Source of the DNA: TH-plancto1 sp043777375
GTDB lineage: Bacteria; Planctomycetota; Planctomycetia; Planctomycetales; Planctomycetaceae
DNA length: 64,000 nt
Assembly (NCBI GenBank): GCA_043777375.1
Contig: JAYWHX010000184.1
Location: forward strand, 1-64,000
Direction: 5' to 3'
The translations under genes and the position numbers were made by a program. Below the pieces are notes generated by a model. It was not told the origin of the DNA. It did no database searches and worked only from the letters and a program-made list of their open reading frames with translations. This document shows, piece after piece, positions 53,281 through 61,972 of the stretch. Every line of letters starts with the position of its first letter. Within the stretch, counting starts at the first letter, position 1.

Positions 53281-54237
53281 ATGCTTCAGACAAAATGGAC
53301 ACAGTTCTCGGAATACTGTCGAGAGCACTTCCTCGAAGTAATCCTCACTGTAATCGTGCTGGGTTGTTCCAGCTTGCTCACCTCGCTGCCCGCAGCCAAG
53401 GTGGCAGTGCTAAACCTATATTTCCTTCCGGTCGTGCTGGCGGGGTTCTTTCTGGGTCGGTACCGGGCGGGAGCACTGGCTCTGCTTTCCGCAATCACCG
53501 CTGGGATGCTAATCTCCGGCGACCTGAATGGGTTTGCGTCGAGCAATTCACCCGTGATGGTCAGCCTCACCCTCACCGTGTGGGCTGCGGTTCTCGGATT
53601 GACCGCGATCTTGGTCGGTTCACTGAAGGACGATCTCGTCGACAAAGCGTCCGAGGCCCGCGAAGCCCAAGTCGGCGTCGTGGAACTCTTGTCACGCTAC
53701 TTGCAGAGCGTGAATCCCCAGCTGGAGAATCGGTCACAACGTGTTGCTCGGATGTGCGAGCAAATCGCACTGAAGCTGCGATTGGAACCACGAGAGATCG
53801 ACAACATTCGCGTCGCCTCGGTCTTAGCCGACATGGAAAACATCGAGATCACGGCTCGCATCGTGCGTAAAGCCGTCGGAGAGTTGAAACCCGTGGCTGG
53901 TCAGCTCGATCAGCAGCGGATCGTGTCCGGTCCCGAACTGGTCCGGTCGCTCGGTGAAGTCCTGTCGGGGGCGTTCCCGCTCGTTGCACCTTCGATGTCG
54001 CATTTCAACGGAAATGATACGACTCCCTTTGGTAGCCGGATTATCCAGGTAGTCCGAGCCTACTGCCGTACACTTGATGAGACCGGCGATGCTCCCGAGT
54101 ATGTCATCGCCGAACTGATGACTGACATCGGGGCGACTTATCACCCTGCTGTGCTCCACGCACTGTCAGAGGTCGTGGGGGCGACGCCCGCTTTTGATGC
54201 CCGCCGTGCTCAGTCCCTGGGTATGGCTCACCGGTAA
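53281..54237 (+). CDS. Membrane protein with a degenerate HD-like domain
   Basis: Predicted 318 residues. About four hydrophobic segments (residues 17-118, e.g. VILTVIVLGCSSLLTSLPAA and LYFLPVVLAGFFLGRYRAGA) form a sensor-like membrane domain. The cytoplasmic part resembles an HD-GYP-type helical domain (LENRSQRVARMCEQIALKLR, REIDNIRVASVLADMENIEI), but where a catalytic HD pair would stand it reads LADMENIE, and no GYP motif follows. It is probably a non-catalytic partner or regulator of the HD-GYP enzyme encoded two bases upstream; that role is inferred from adjacency and the shared outline. Confidence 0.7.
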   Translation: MLQTKWTQFSEYCREHFLEVILTVIVLGCSSLLTSLPAAKVAVLNLYFLPVVLAGFFLGRYRAGALALLSAITAGMLISGDLNGFASSNSPVMVSLTLTVWAAVLGLTAILVGSLKDDLVDKASEAREAQVGVVELLSRYLQSVNPQLENRSQRVARMCEQIALKLRLEPREIDNIRVASVLADMENIEITARIVRKAVGELKPVAGQLDQQRIVSGPELVRSLGEVLSGAFPLVAPSMSHFNGNDTTPFGSRIIQVVRAYCRTLDETGDAPEYVIAELMTDIGATYHPAVLHALSEVVGATPAFDARRAQSLGMAHR

Positions 54238-54874
54238 TGCCGGACGACAAACGCGAACATGGTAGCTTTCAACTTGTTCGCATTGACCTCCTAAAAACGT
54301 GGCCCACACCTTTGGGTTTTCGTGTCCCGGCTTCATCTCGAATATCTTCCAGCCGGTCAAGCGGCAGATGCGATCAGTGAGCCGTAAGCCCATCGGGGAA
54401 GAGTTGATGATATGGTGAGCGTTTCCGCACAACACACTCAACCGTGACATGCATCGCCGAATGGGGAGCACCAATCCAGTTCACACTGTAACGTTGCAAA
54501 TGCCTGTGGGCTGACGCTGGGGGGACAGGCTATTCCTAAACTGACATGCCCCATCGCGAGGTTGTCGAATCTCAGGAGTTGTTCGGCTTGACGGTGATCA
54601 AATCGCACTCGGCTGGGGAACTGTCCGAGATGCGGCAGGTGTTGGTGAACGGCGTGTTGTTTTGCGGAAGTGGAGATTCTGGCCACGGGTACTCCCAATC
54701 AGATTGAGAAGGCCGCGCTGGGCGCAATGCAAACACCGTGAGAGTCAAAGAAGCCAGCGACAGTAGACGGTGAAGAAGTCTTGATAAGTCGAGTGGTATT
54801 GGTGGCTGACAACTGGGATAGGCAGCTAGAATCTGCCGCACCTCATCGCCTCCACCCCACACGAAGGATTCGTC
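54238..54874. other. Gap of ~640 bases with little recognisable content
   Basis: Between the degenerate-HD gene and the methyltransferase gene. Only a 53-codon frame (54546-54707) stands out and nothing else is convincing. The larger minus-strand frame here (54572-55756) runs antisense through the methyltransferase gene and is rejected. Confidence 0.5.
54546..54707 (+). CDS. Possible small protein, 53 residues
   Basis: An ATG frame beginning MPHREVVESQELFGLTVIKS and ending GHGYSQSD, in a gap with no other gene. There is no strong ribosome site and I recognise no family. It may be a real small gene, the relic of one, or chance. Confidence 0.2.
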   Translation: MPHREVVESQELFGLTVIKSHSAGELSEMRQVLVNGVLFCGSGDSGHGYSQSD

Positions 54875-55714
54875 GTGCCGCGTCCCCCAGCTGCTTCGAA
54901 TGCCAAGTCTACAGCGTCCAAGTCCTCCGGAATCAAAACGGTTACTGGCAGCATTTACGACTACCCAGTGTATTACGATGTGATCTTTGGAGCGGACTGG
55001 AAGAAGGAGACCGACTTCCTGGAAGCGGCGTTCAAGAAGCATGCCCAGCGACCGGTGAAGTCGGTGTTCGAGCCCGCCTGCGGGACGGGACGGTTGATGG
55101 TCAAGCTGGCGCAGCGGGGCTACAAGGTGGCGGGGAATGACCTGAATCCCAAGGCGATCGACTACTGCAATAAAAAGCTGGGCAAGGCGGGATTCCCAGA
55201 GACCGGCGTGGTCGGTGACATGTCTGCCTTCCAACTGAAGAAGCCAGTCGATGCGGCGTTCAACCTGATTAACACGGTCCGGCACCTGCCGACGGAGAAG
55301 CATGCCAAGGATCACTTGAAGTGCATGTCCGAGGCGCTGGCTCCCGGAGGAATTTACCTGCTCGGGCTGCATTTGATGCCCACAGAGGGGAAGCCGATTC
55401 CCAGTGAGACGTGGCTCGCTAAGCGCGGGACGCTGACAGTCTCCTCGTTCATGTGGACGAAGAAGATCGACATTCCGGGCCGCATGGAATACCTCGGCAT
55501 GACGCTCGATGTGCATACGCCGACGAAGCAGCTGAAGATCGAAGACGAGATGCATTACCGGACCTACACAGCTGCTCAAATGAAGACGTTGATCGCATCG
55601 GTGCCCACACTGGAACTCGTGGAGACGTATGATTTCCTGTGCGAGATCAACGATCCGATCACGATCGGCCCACGGACCGAGGACGTGATCTACGTGCTGC
55701 GGAAGCGGAAGTAG
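54875..55714 (+). CDS. Class I SAM-dependent methyltransferase
   Basis: Predicted 279 residues. After ~30 basic residues, a standard Rossmann methyltransferase fold begins: motif I VFEPACGTGRLMVKLAQRG, the acidic SAM contact VAGNDLNPKAIDYC, VVGDMSAFQLKKPVDAAFNL, and LAPGGIYLLGLHLM. Typical of small-molecule methyltransferases (Methyltransf_25 type); the acceptor cannot be inferred. Start is GTG 54875 with AAGGA about seven bases upstream. Neighbours do not suggest a pathway. Confidence 0.88.
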   Translation: MPRPPAASNAKSTASKSSGIKTVTGSIYDYPVYYDVIFGADWKKETDFLEAAFKKHAQRPVKSVFEPACGTGRLMVKLAQRGYKVAGNDLNPKAIDYCNKKLGKAGFPETGVVGDMSAFQLKKPVDAAFNLINTVRHLPTEKHAKDHLKCMSEALAPGGIYLLGLHLMPTEGKPIPSETWLAKRGTLTVSSFMWTKKIDIPGRMEYLGMTLDVHTPTKQLKIEDEMHYRTYTAAQMKTLIASVPTLELVETYDFLCEINDPITIGPRTEDVIYVLRKRK

Positions 55715-55746
55715 GGTTGGCTGTTGAGCCAGTCCGGTTCTCCGTA

Positions 55747-55907
55747 CGACAGGCAATTCTGCCTGTCGCTACCGAAGCGTAAACGTGGTGAACGCCACCG
55801 AAGTTCCGGATCGAGACTCACGGCCATTCACGAGTCAATACTCGCTCGGGACAGGCAGGATTGCCTGTCCTACGGCGGGGCAGGGGAAGGGCGGGCAGAT
55901 GTGCCCG
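55747..55907. repeat. Three short hairpins of the GACAGGCA...TGCCTGTC type
   Basis: CGACAGGCA/TGCCTGTCG (55747-55768), GGACAGGCA/TGCCTGTCC (55849-55870) and CGGGCA/TGCCCG (55892-55907). The last two are followed by TCCTACGG or CTACGG. They lie in the open frame upstream of the next gene and show that this part is not coding. A related hairpin lies inside the CcsA/HemX-like gene at 58890-58911. Confidence 0.75.
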
Positions 55908-55918
55908 TCCTACGGACT

Positions 55919-56833
55919 ATGGACTTTGCAATTCGTCCCGCATCGACAGGTTGGGAGGCACTCGCCTTGGTCCCCGGCACCGCCATCGGGATCTGGGTGT
56001 GGTGCAAGCCGCCGCATGCGCCACTTGATTTGATCGTGCGCGTTCCCGCCGAGACGTTTCAAGCGGTGGGGGGAGCCTTGTCGTTGCGGCAAATCGTGGC
56101 CGGAGCGGGGGCGGAAATGGCTCAGGTGCAGAGCCTGACGATTCAAGGGGCATTCATTGACGCAATGGGGGGAGCAAATCCATTGCTCGATCATGCAGTG
56201 CCGACAACCAGCCCGTGGGTCGAGGTTTCGATCCGGATGCAGGCCGCAGCGGTCTACTCGGTCTGCCCCAGTCTGCCAATTTCACCACCATTGGGTCCGG
56301 CCGCTTCCATGCCCGCAGCAGGCCATTCCACTGCCTCCCAAGGCAGCGCGGCAGCAATTCAGACTGACTGGATTGCCGTCACCCAAGCCGAGACTCAGCT
56401 GATGTCGCTTCGCAAGCAGTTGGCCACTGTGCAGGGGCGATTGATGTCGTTGAATCGCGATCTCAGTGCGAACGAGAATGTAGCTGCCGATAATCTCGAT
56501 AAGAAGGACTGGCAAGACGCCCGCCGGTGGCTGCGTGACTGTGCGGGGCTGGCCTCACGGTATATCAAGGAGGCCGATACTGGAGTGACCAGCATGGCCG
56601 GAAACAAACGCCGGTTAGAGCAGATGGTGGAGGACGCCAAAGCCGGGCGTCTCAGTCCACCCCAGCTGGCTGCCGCTCAAAACGAGATCGAAGCCCACCG
56701 GAAGACGGTCGTCAACATTCAGAACCAAATGCAGAACGCTCTGCAAGCTGCCAGCCGAGATGGTGAGCAGCGCGCACAGCAAGTCCTGACACGAATCGCA
56801 GCCAAGGTGCGGGCTCATCGGTCGAAACGATAG
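55919..56833 (+). CDS. Uncharacterised protein with C-terminal coiled coil
   Basis: Predicted 304 residues from ATG 55919. The longer open frame (from 55724) would translate the hairpin repeats and is rejected. The N-terminal ~100 residues form a compact domain (TGWEALALVPGTAIGIWVW, LRQIVAGAGAEMAQVQSLTI). A Pro/Ala/Ser linker follows, and residues ~165-300 are strongly helical and charged (QLMSLRKQLATVQGRLMSLN, ARRWLRDCAGLASRYIKEAD, KTVVNIQNQMQNALQAASRD). No family recognised and no signal peptide, so probably cytoplasmic. Confidence 0.6.
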   Translation: MDFAIRPASTGWEALALVPGTAIGIWVWCKPPHAPLDLIVRVPAETFQAVGGALSLRQIVAGAGAEMAQVQSLTIQGAFIDAMGGANPLLDHAVPTTSPWVEVSIRMQAAAVYSVCPSLPISPPLGPAASMPAAGHSTASQGSAAAIQTDWIAVTQAETQLMSLRKQLATVQGRLMSLNRDLSANENVAADNLDKKDWQDARRWLRDCAGLASRYIKEADTGVTSMAGNKRRLEQMVEDAKAGRLSPPQLAAAQNEIEAHRKTVVNIQNQMQNALQAASRDGEQRAQQVLTRIAAKVRAHRSKR

Positions 56834-56984
56834 CTATGATATTGGCGAGCGTCCGGCGTAAGCCGGATGGTCTTTCTGTCATGCGAGGCAGAACCAGGGG
56901 GCTGACGCCACCCCGCTCGGCGATCCGATCGACTACTTGCGGCCCAAGGACTCGTGAGTGGCGAAACGAGGGCCCAGCATGCGG

Positions 56985-57007
56985 CAGATTTCTGACGAAT
57001 TCTGCTA
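56985..57007. repeat. Partial copy of the 24561 hairpin repeat
   Basis: CAGATTTCTGACGAATTCTG then CTAC matches the right half of the repeat at 24561-24612. It lies in the 234-base gap before the propeller gene, beside an irregular GAGCGTCCGGCG...ACCCCGCTCG inverted repeat at about 56847-56918. No gene is visible in the gap. Confidence 0.5.
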
Positions 57008-57067
57008 CGGTGCCGCTCTTGATATACTGAAACATTGCTTTCTTCACCCACCCCGTCGGAGTGACTA

Positions 57068-57979
57068 ATGTCTCGCTTGCTGTTGTCCTGCCTCGTTTTC
57101 TCGCTGCTCTGCTCTGGAAAGATCACTGCTGAGTCGGTCCTCAAAACAATGAAGGTTGGCGTGAAGCCGGAAAGCGTTTGCCGCGGATTTGGCGGCAAGC
57201 TGTTTGTGACGTTGATCAATGGGGATGAACCTGGCGACGGGACGATTGTTTCCGTCGATGGCGAGTCCGTGACAGTGTTTGCCACTGGGTTCACTAATCC
57301 CAAGGGACTCGTCTACGTCGGCGGCTTTCTGATCACAACGGACGAGACCACGTTGTGGAAGATTGCCAAAGACGGCACCACGTCGAAGCTGGCTGAGGCG
57401 AAGGACTTTCCCCAGCCGATTGAGTACCTCAACGATGTTGCGGCGGGTAAAGATGGAGCCTGCGTGTATGTCGCCGAGATGAGTACGCCGACTCCCATGT
57501 TCGACCCCAGCGGGGATCGCAAGTTGTGGGATCTGAACAGCCCGCAGGCCAATGACCTGCCGAAGAAGGGCTGCATCTACAAGGTCGCCCTGACCGGGGA
57601 AATTACTGTCGCCGTGCCCGCAGGTGATGCCACAATGCGGTTTCCGAACGGTGTCGCTGTCGGTGGGAACAAAGAGAAGGAGCGAGTCTTCGCGGGCGAC
57701 TTCTTCGCCGGCGAGATCGTCACATACCAAGATGGGAAGTACCAGATAGTCGCCAGCGGAATGCGCGGACTGGATGGACTGACCGTGACGAAGGACGCTT
57801 TCTACGCTTCCAGCTGGACACAGGGCAAGGTCTGGCGAGTTGATCGCAAGACGAAAGAGTCCAAGGTGATTCATGAGGGGCTGCAATCAGCTGCGGACTT
57901 CTTTTACGACAGCAAGAACAAGCAGCTGGTGATTCCTGACATGCTGGCTGGAACGCTGACATTCCTGCCGATCGAGTAG
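57068..57979 (+). CDS. Secreted SMP-30-like beta-propeller, second copy type
   Basis: Predicted 303 residues with a signal peptide (RLLLSCLVFSLLCSGKITA) and a beta-propeller of the SMP-30/NHL kind: GFTNPKGLVYVGGFLITTDE, EYLNDVAAGKDGACVYVAEM, FPNGVAVGGNKEKERVFAGD, GLDGLTVTKDAFYASSW and LQSAADFFYDSKNKQLVIPD. The metal-ligand positions (Asn in LNDV and FPNGV, Asp in LDGL) are present. It is only distantly like the propeller protein at 27187. Periplasmic, substrate unknown. ATG 57068 with CGGAGTGA ahead. Confidence 0.8.
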   Translation: MSRLLLSCLVFSLLCSGKITAESVLKTMKVGVKPESVCRGFGGKLFVTLINGDEPGDGTIVSVDGESVTVFATGFTNPKGLVYVGGFLITTDETTLWKIAKDGTTSKLAEAKDFPQPIEYLNDVAAGKDGACVYVAEMSTPTPMFDPSGDRKLWDLNSPQANDLPKKGCIYKVALTGEITVAVPAGDATMRFPNGVAVGGNKEKERVFAGDFFAGEIVTYQDGKYQIVASGMRGLDGLTVTKDAFYASSWTQGKVWRVDRKTKESKVIHEGLQSAADFFYDSKNKQLVIPDMLAGTLTFLPIE

Positions 57980-57997
57980 AATTCGGAACCGTAAGGA

Positions 57998-58031
57998 GGC
58001 CGAGGCGGCTGTCTGTTCCTCCGCTTCGGCC
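57998..58031. repeat. GC-rich hairpin before the CcsA/HemX-like gene
   Basis: GGCCGAGGCGG (57998-58008) and CCGCTTCGGCC (58021-58031) pair with one mismatch around a 12-base loop, between the propeller stop and the next start. No T-run follows, so a factor-independent terminator is unlikely. Confidence 0.5.
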
Positions 58032-58054
58032 CCTCGCCCCCATGGCCCTCACCG

Positions 58055-58975
58055 ATGCATATCGACAAGGTCTCGACGTTCTGTTTCTTCGCCAGTTACC
58101 TCGTGGCACTGGGGCTGGAGTTGACTCAATTCATGCGGACCAGTCGCATGAATCGCTGGGCAGCTATCGGGTTCGCAGGGGCGGGGCTTGTCGCGCAGAC
58201 CATCTATCTCTTCCATCGCAGTCAGGTCTCGGGCCTACCGCCATTGATTGGGTCGATGCACGACTGGTTACTGGTGCTGGCCTGGGTAGCCGCTGCGGTG
58301 TACATCGTGCTGGAGCTGAGAGACCGTCGACTCGGCTTAGGAGTTTTTTTACTGCCACTGATTCTGTTGCTGGTGGGGTCATCGAACTCGGTCATCAAAA
58401 TCGGGCAGCCCAGGGACACTCAGTATGCCGTGGCGATGCTGCATGCCTCGCTGCTGGTGTTCGGCATCGCGGGAGTGATGATCGCCTTTCTGCTCAGCCT
58501 GATGTACCTGATCCAGCATAACCGCCTCAAACACAAGTCTCCCGATCCCGATAGTTTGCAGCTCTATAGCTTGGAGCGACTGGGGCGGATGAATTGGTGG
58601 GCGGTGGTCGGATCGGTTCCGTTGTTGACACTCGGGATGTTGACCGGGGTGTGTTTGGCGTGGAAGTCCCGGACCACATCGTCCCCCATCGATTTGACGT
58701 CAGCGGGTTTTGTCGTGATGTATGGATTATGGCTGGCCATGATCGTGCTGCTGGGATGGCTGGTCGGGCGCAGCCAATCCTCGGGGAAGATTGTGGCGTG
58801 GCGGACTCTGTGGGCCTGCGGGTTTCTGCTGGTGACGATGCTTTGTCTCGAAGTGTTTACGGGGGGAATCCATGGGAAGAAGGACCGTAGGACGGGCACA
58901 TTTGCCCGTCCGTCCGGTGAATGGGACGTAACCGCTGAACGACTCATTCAACGCTCAACGGAGGATCGCTCATGA
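58055..58975 (+). CDS. Cytochrome c assembly (CcsA/HemX-type) membrane protein
   Basis: Predicted 306 residues with about eight hydrophobic segments. The family's tryptophan and histidine landmarks are present: SMHDWLLVLAWVAAAVYIVL, the conserved VAMLHASLLVFGIAGVMIAF, and NWWAVVGSVPLLTLGMLTGV. Proteins of this type either handle haem for cytochrome c assembly (CcsA) or regulate glutamyl-tRNA reductase levels (HemX). HemX usually precedes hemA, and this gene's stop overlaps the hemA ATG (ATGA), so a HemX role is likely. Oddity: the hairpin at 58890-58911 is translated as part of the C-terminal tail (KDRRTGTFARPSG), a repeat inserted into a gene. Confidence 0.82.
   Translation: MHIDKVSTFCFFASYLVALGLELTQFMRTSRMNRWAAIGFAGAGLVAQTIYLFHRSQVSGLPPLIGSMHDWLLVLAWVAAAVYIVLELRDRRLGLGVFLLPLILLLVGSSNSVIKIGQPRDTQYAVAMLHASLLVFGIAGVMIAFLLSLMYLIQHNRLKHKSPDPDSLQLYSLERLGRMNWWAVVGSVPLLTLGMLTGVCLAWKSRTTSSPIDLTSAGFVVMYGLWLAMIVLLGWLVGRSQSSGKIVAWRTLWACGFLLVTMLCLEVFTGGIHGKKDRRTGTFARPSGEWDVTAERLIQRSTEDRS
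58890..58911. repeat. Hairpin repeat inside a coding sequence
   Basis: GGACGGGCA (58890-58898) and TGCCCGTCC (58903-58911), a member of the family at 55747-55907, preceded by GTA as in other copies. It falls near the 3' end of the HemX-type gene, keeps the reading frame open, and supplies a short non-conserved peptide. Confidence 0.7.
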
Positions 58976-60249
58976 ACCTCCAGGTTGTCTTTTGTACTCA
59001 CCAGACCGCCAGTCTCTCTGTTCGCGAACGCTTGGCGTTCTCCTCCCCAGAGCTTCTCGCCCGGGCCTATCACGACTTACGTGAACGGTTTCCCCAATGC
59101 GAATTCGTGATCGTCTCGACATGTAACCGGGTCGAGATCTATACCGCGCATGACGTGCCGGGCAGTGGTCCCGAGCTGCGGCAGATCGCGAAGTTCTTGT
59201 CGGAGTTCCACGATGTGCCTCTCGACGACTTCTACTCGGAACTGTCCGAGAAGTCGGGGAGTCACGCCGTGCGGCATCTATTCGATGTCGCCAGTAGCAT
59301 CGACAGCATGGTCTTGGGCGAAAGCCAGATCGTGAACCAGGTGAAGTCGGCCTACGACTCGGCGGCCAAAGCGACAGCGTGCGGCCTGCTGACTAACACA
59401 CTCTTCCAGCGTGCCTTAACGGTGTCGAGTCGTGTCCGCACTGAAACCCGGTTGTCCGAGGGACGGATCTCGATCGCCAGCGTGGCGGTGATCGATTTTG
59501 GAAAGAGTATCTTCGATAGTTTTCGTGATAAGACGGTGCTGGTGATCGGGGCGGGCGAGATGGGGGAAGAGACCCTCCGCTACTTGAAGTCGGAAGGGGT
59601 CAAGCGCATTCTGGTTTGCAATCGGAACCCAGAGCGAGCTCTGCGGCTGGCTCACGAGTTCGGTGGCATCGCGAGAGATTGGACCACGCTGGATGATTGC
59701 CTGTGCGAGGCGGATGTCATCGTGAGCACGACAGGGGCCGATCGTCCGATTATCGATGTGCCCCGGTTCAAGGCGATCCGCAAACGTACGGGCGAGCGGC
59801 CCGTGTTCATCCTCGATCTCGGGGCTCCTCGCGACTTCGACCCCGCAGTCGGAAAGATTGACGATGCCGTGTTCCTGTACGACATCGATGACCTCGAAGC
59901 CACCTGCCAGAGGAACCGCAACAACCGCGCCCACGAAATCGAAGTCGCACGCCAGATCATTGAAGAGGAAACAACCCGCTTCGTTCACGACCTCAACCAC
60001 AAATCCACCGGCCCCATTATCAAGCAGTTGCGAGAGCACTGGCAGGAGATCAGTCGTCAGGAGCTCGACATGTTGTTCCGGAAGTTGCCCCATGTCGGAG
60101 AAACGGACCGCATGGCAGTGGAGAGAACGGTCGATCGAATTGTGAACAAGCTGTTACACCCCCCGCTGGAGGCTCTGCGAGACGAGTCTCGTGAGGGGAC
60201 ACCGCATGGGCTGCTGGAGGCGATTCGGCGGTTGTTCCGGATATCGTAG
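58972..60249 (+). CDS. hemA: Glutamyl-tRNA reductase
   Basis: Predicted 425 residues. It converts glutamyl-tRNA to glutamate-1-semialdehyde, the first step of C5 tetrapyrrole synthesis. The catalytic domain has VIVSTCNRVEIYTAHD with nucleophile Cys51, and MVLGESQIVNQVKSAY with SVASSID-type neighbours. The NADPH domain has TVLVIGAGEMGEETLRYL and FILDLGAPRDFDP. The C-terminal dimerisation helix follows. Coupled to the upstream HemX-type gene by an ATGA overlap. Other hem genes are not in the window. Confidence 0.95.
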   Translation: MNLQVVFCTHQTASLSVRERLAFSSPELLARAYHDLRERFPQCEFVIVSTCNRVEIYTAHDVPGSGPELRQIAKFLSEFHDVPLDDFYSELSEKSGSHAVRHLFDVASSIDSMVLGESQIVNQVKSAYDSAAKATACGLLTNTLFQRALTVSSRVRTETRLSEGRISIASVAVIDFGKSIFDSFRDKTVLVIGAGEMGEETLRYLKSEGVKRILVCNRNPERALRLAHEFGGIARDWTTLDDCLCEADVIVSTTGADRPIIDVPRFKAIRKRTGERPVFILDLGAPRDFDPAVGKIDDAVFLYDIDDLEATCQRNRNNRAHEIEVARQIIEEETTRFVHDLNHKSTGPIIKQLREHWQEISRQELDMLFRKLPHVGETDRMAVERTVDRIVNKLLHPPLEALRDESREGTPHGLLEAIRRLFRIS

Positions 60250-60384
60250 ACTGGCCCTCGCGAATGCGGCGTATTTGATGAAATGCAGTGATTCGCGACT
60301 TGAGCGGGCTGGCGAGACGAGTATATTCGAGAGTTGCTTCAGACCGTTGCCAAGTCACCTTCCCCCACTTTTTCAGAGACCGTT

Positions 60385-60714
60385 ATGCCGGGCGAACCGA
60401 TCATGGAAGTGTATTCCGTCGGCCCCACGACCGTCGTGGGGTTCGGGGGGCGGGATTTACTGGATTCCGTGAATCTGGCAGCCTGTCGAGAGGAAATCGT
60501 CGCCCTGATCGCTCGGGAAAAATGCCATGTTCTGGCGTTTGATCTCTCAGGAGTCAAGCTGATTCCGAGTGGTCTGTTAGGGCTTCTGGCCTCGATTCGT
60601 CAGCTTGGTGCAGAGGTTCATCTCTACAACCCGTCGGACGATGTGCGCGAGGTGTTGTCAGTCACGAATCTGGATCGTCTGATGCCCGTGCATGAGATTG
60701 ATTTCGGGAATTAG
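60385..60714 (+). CDS. STAS-domain protein (anti-sigma-factor antagonist type)
   Basis: Predicted 109 residues of a single STAS domain. Start ATG 60385 is preferred over the earlier TTG 60334; ATG 60403 is possible. The fold's landmarks are TVVGFGGRDLLDSVNLA, HVLAFDLSGVKLIPSGLLGL (Ser is the likely phosphorylation site) and GAEVHLYNPSDDVREVLSVT. SpoIIAA-type proteins are switched by phosphorylation of this Ser by a kinase anti-sigma factor. No kinase or sigma gene is adjacent, so the partner lies elsewhere. Confidence 0.85.
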   Translation: MPGEPIMEVYSVGPTTVVGFGGRDLLDSVNLAACREEIVALIAREKCHVLAFDLSGVKLIPSGLLGLLASIRQLGAEVHLYNPSDDVREVLSVTNLDRLMPVHEIDFGN

Positions 60715-60771
60715 CAGTCACAAGGATTTTGTTTCTCACAAACTTTCGGGCCGAAGGTTGAACTCATTTCT

Positions 60772-61929
60772 ATGAAAGCTTCTTCCGAGGAATTTCTGGC
60801 CATCTCCTCCCCGGAGGATGCAGGACTCATTCCAGATCGCTGGAACCGCGTCTTAGCACTGGCCTTGAAGCTATCACAGACGATCCTCCCGGGTCTGGCT
60901 TTCCAGGTCTCTGTGCGAGGAAAATCGACTGGGGAGTTTCAATTTGGTCGACAGGCCCCCAGCCTCTCCTCCCCCCTACTGCGGACAGATTCGATCTTCT
61001 TGTCGGCCTCTCTCACAAAGCCAATCGTGGCGATGGCGACCATGCTGCTCGTCGAGCGTGGAGATCTCGCCCTCAATGATTTGGTGGCGGATTATCTACC
61101 GCAACTGGCGGACTCGACGAAGAAGTCGCTCACGGTTCGACATCTGTTGACTCATACGTCGGGACTTCCCGATCAGCTGCCGAATAACCGCGCTCTGCGG
61201 ATGACGAAGTCTCCACTCGCTCGCTTCGTCGAGGGAGCCTGCACCGTGCAGCAAGACTTCCCACCCGGCCGCGGTGTGCAGTATCAAAGCATGGGGTTCA
61301 TGCTGCTGGCTGCGATTCTCGAAGCGCTCACACGGACTAAACTTCCGGCATTCTTAGAGCGAGAGATCTTCACTCCCTTGCGGATGAAGGACACAGTTCT
61401 GGGGGCTCCGGACGATTGGTTTGTGCCGGGCGGGAAGGCGGAACGACTGGCACAGGTCGACGTGCCGGATGAACAAAAAGGGGGCGATGATTGGAACTGG
61501 AATAGCCGCTACTGGCTCCAACTCGGGGCCCCGTGGGGCGGCATGCTGACAACCACTAACGACATAATTCGCTTCAGCCAGGTGATGCTGGACGGCGGGA
61601 CCAACGGAATCATCAAGCTGTTCTCTGGCACCGCGATTCAGGCGGCCACCACGAACCAGCTCCCGGTATTCCCCGATGTCCCGGAAGCGGATCGCCGTTG
61701 CCGCGGTTGGGGACTGGGGTGGCGGTTGAACTGGCCCGCTCACTCGGCTACGTTTGGAGATCTGCTTGGTCCGCGAGCGTATGGTCACTGGGGGGCAACC
61801 GGCACACTGTTCTGGATTGACCCGGATCGCCATGCTTCGGCGGTACTACTCTCGACGTTGCCGTTGGACAAGCAAAGCGGTCCGGCACTGACGAAGCTCA
61901 GCAATGCGATTGTGGCAGCGATTCGTTGA
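60772..61929 (+). CDS. Beta-lactamase-fold serine hydrolase
   Basis: Predicted 385 residues of the class C beta-lactamase/esterase/DD-peptidase family (Beta-lactamase Pfam). Active-site motifs: SLTK (Ser80-x-x-Lys83), the YxS-type second motif GVQYQSMGFML (Tyr171), and the third motif YGHWGATGT. THTSGLPDQLPN is also family-like. No signal peptide is evident, so it may act in the cytoplasm, which is unusual for penicillin-recognising members and fits an esterase or amidase better. No sign of antibiotic resistance context. Gap before it is 57 bases. Confidence 0.88.
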   Translation: MKASSEEFLAISSPEDAGLIPDRWNRVLALALKLSQTILPGLAFQVSVRGKSTGEFQFGRQAPSLSSPLLRTDSIFLSASLTKPIVAMATMLLVERGDLALNDLVADYLPQLADSTKKSLTVRHLLTHTSGLPDQLPNNRALRMTKSPLARFVEGACTVQQDFPPGRGVQYQSMGFMLLAAILEALTRTKLPAFLEREIFTPLRMKDTVLGAPDDWFVPGGKAERLAQVDVPDEQKGGDDWNWNSRYWLQLGAPWGGMLTTTNDIIRFSQVMLDGGTNGIIKLFSGTAIQAATTNQLPVFPDVPEADRRCRGWGLGWRLNWPAHSATFGDLLGPRAYGHWGATGTLFWIDPDRHASAVLLSTLPLDKQSGPALTKLSNAIVAAIR

Positions 61930-61972
61930 CGCGAACTTGCGGGGGGAAATGCTCCGCTTCGAAGACTGCGCG

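Noticed and set aside
54572..55756. Long minus-strand frame (394 codons)
   Set aside because: It is antisense to the methyltransferase gene, whose SAM motifs are clear; the opposite translation has no recognisable domain.
60772..61929. Antibiotic-resistance beta-lactamase
   Set aside because: Motifs fit the broad class C-like family that includes esterases and peptidases; no signal peptide, regulator or mobile context supports resistance.
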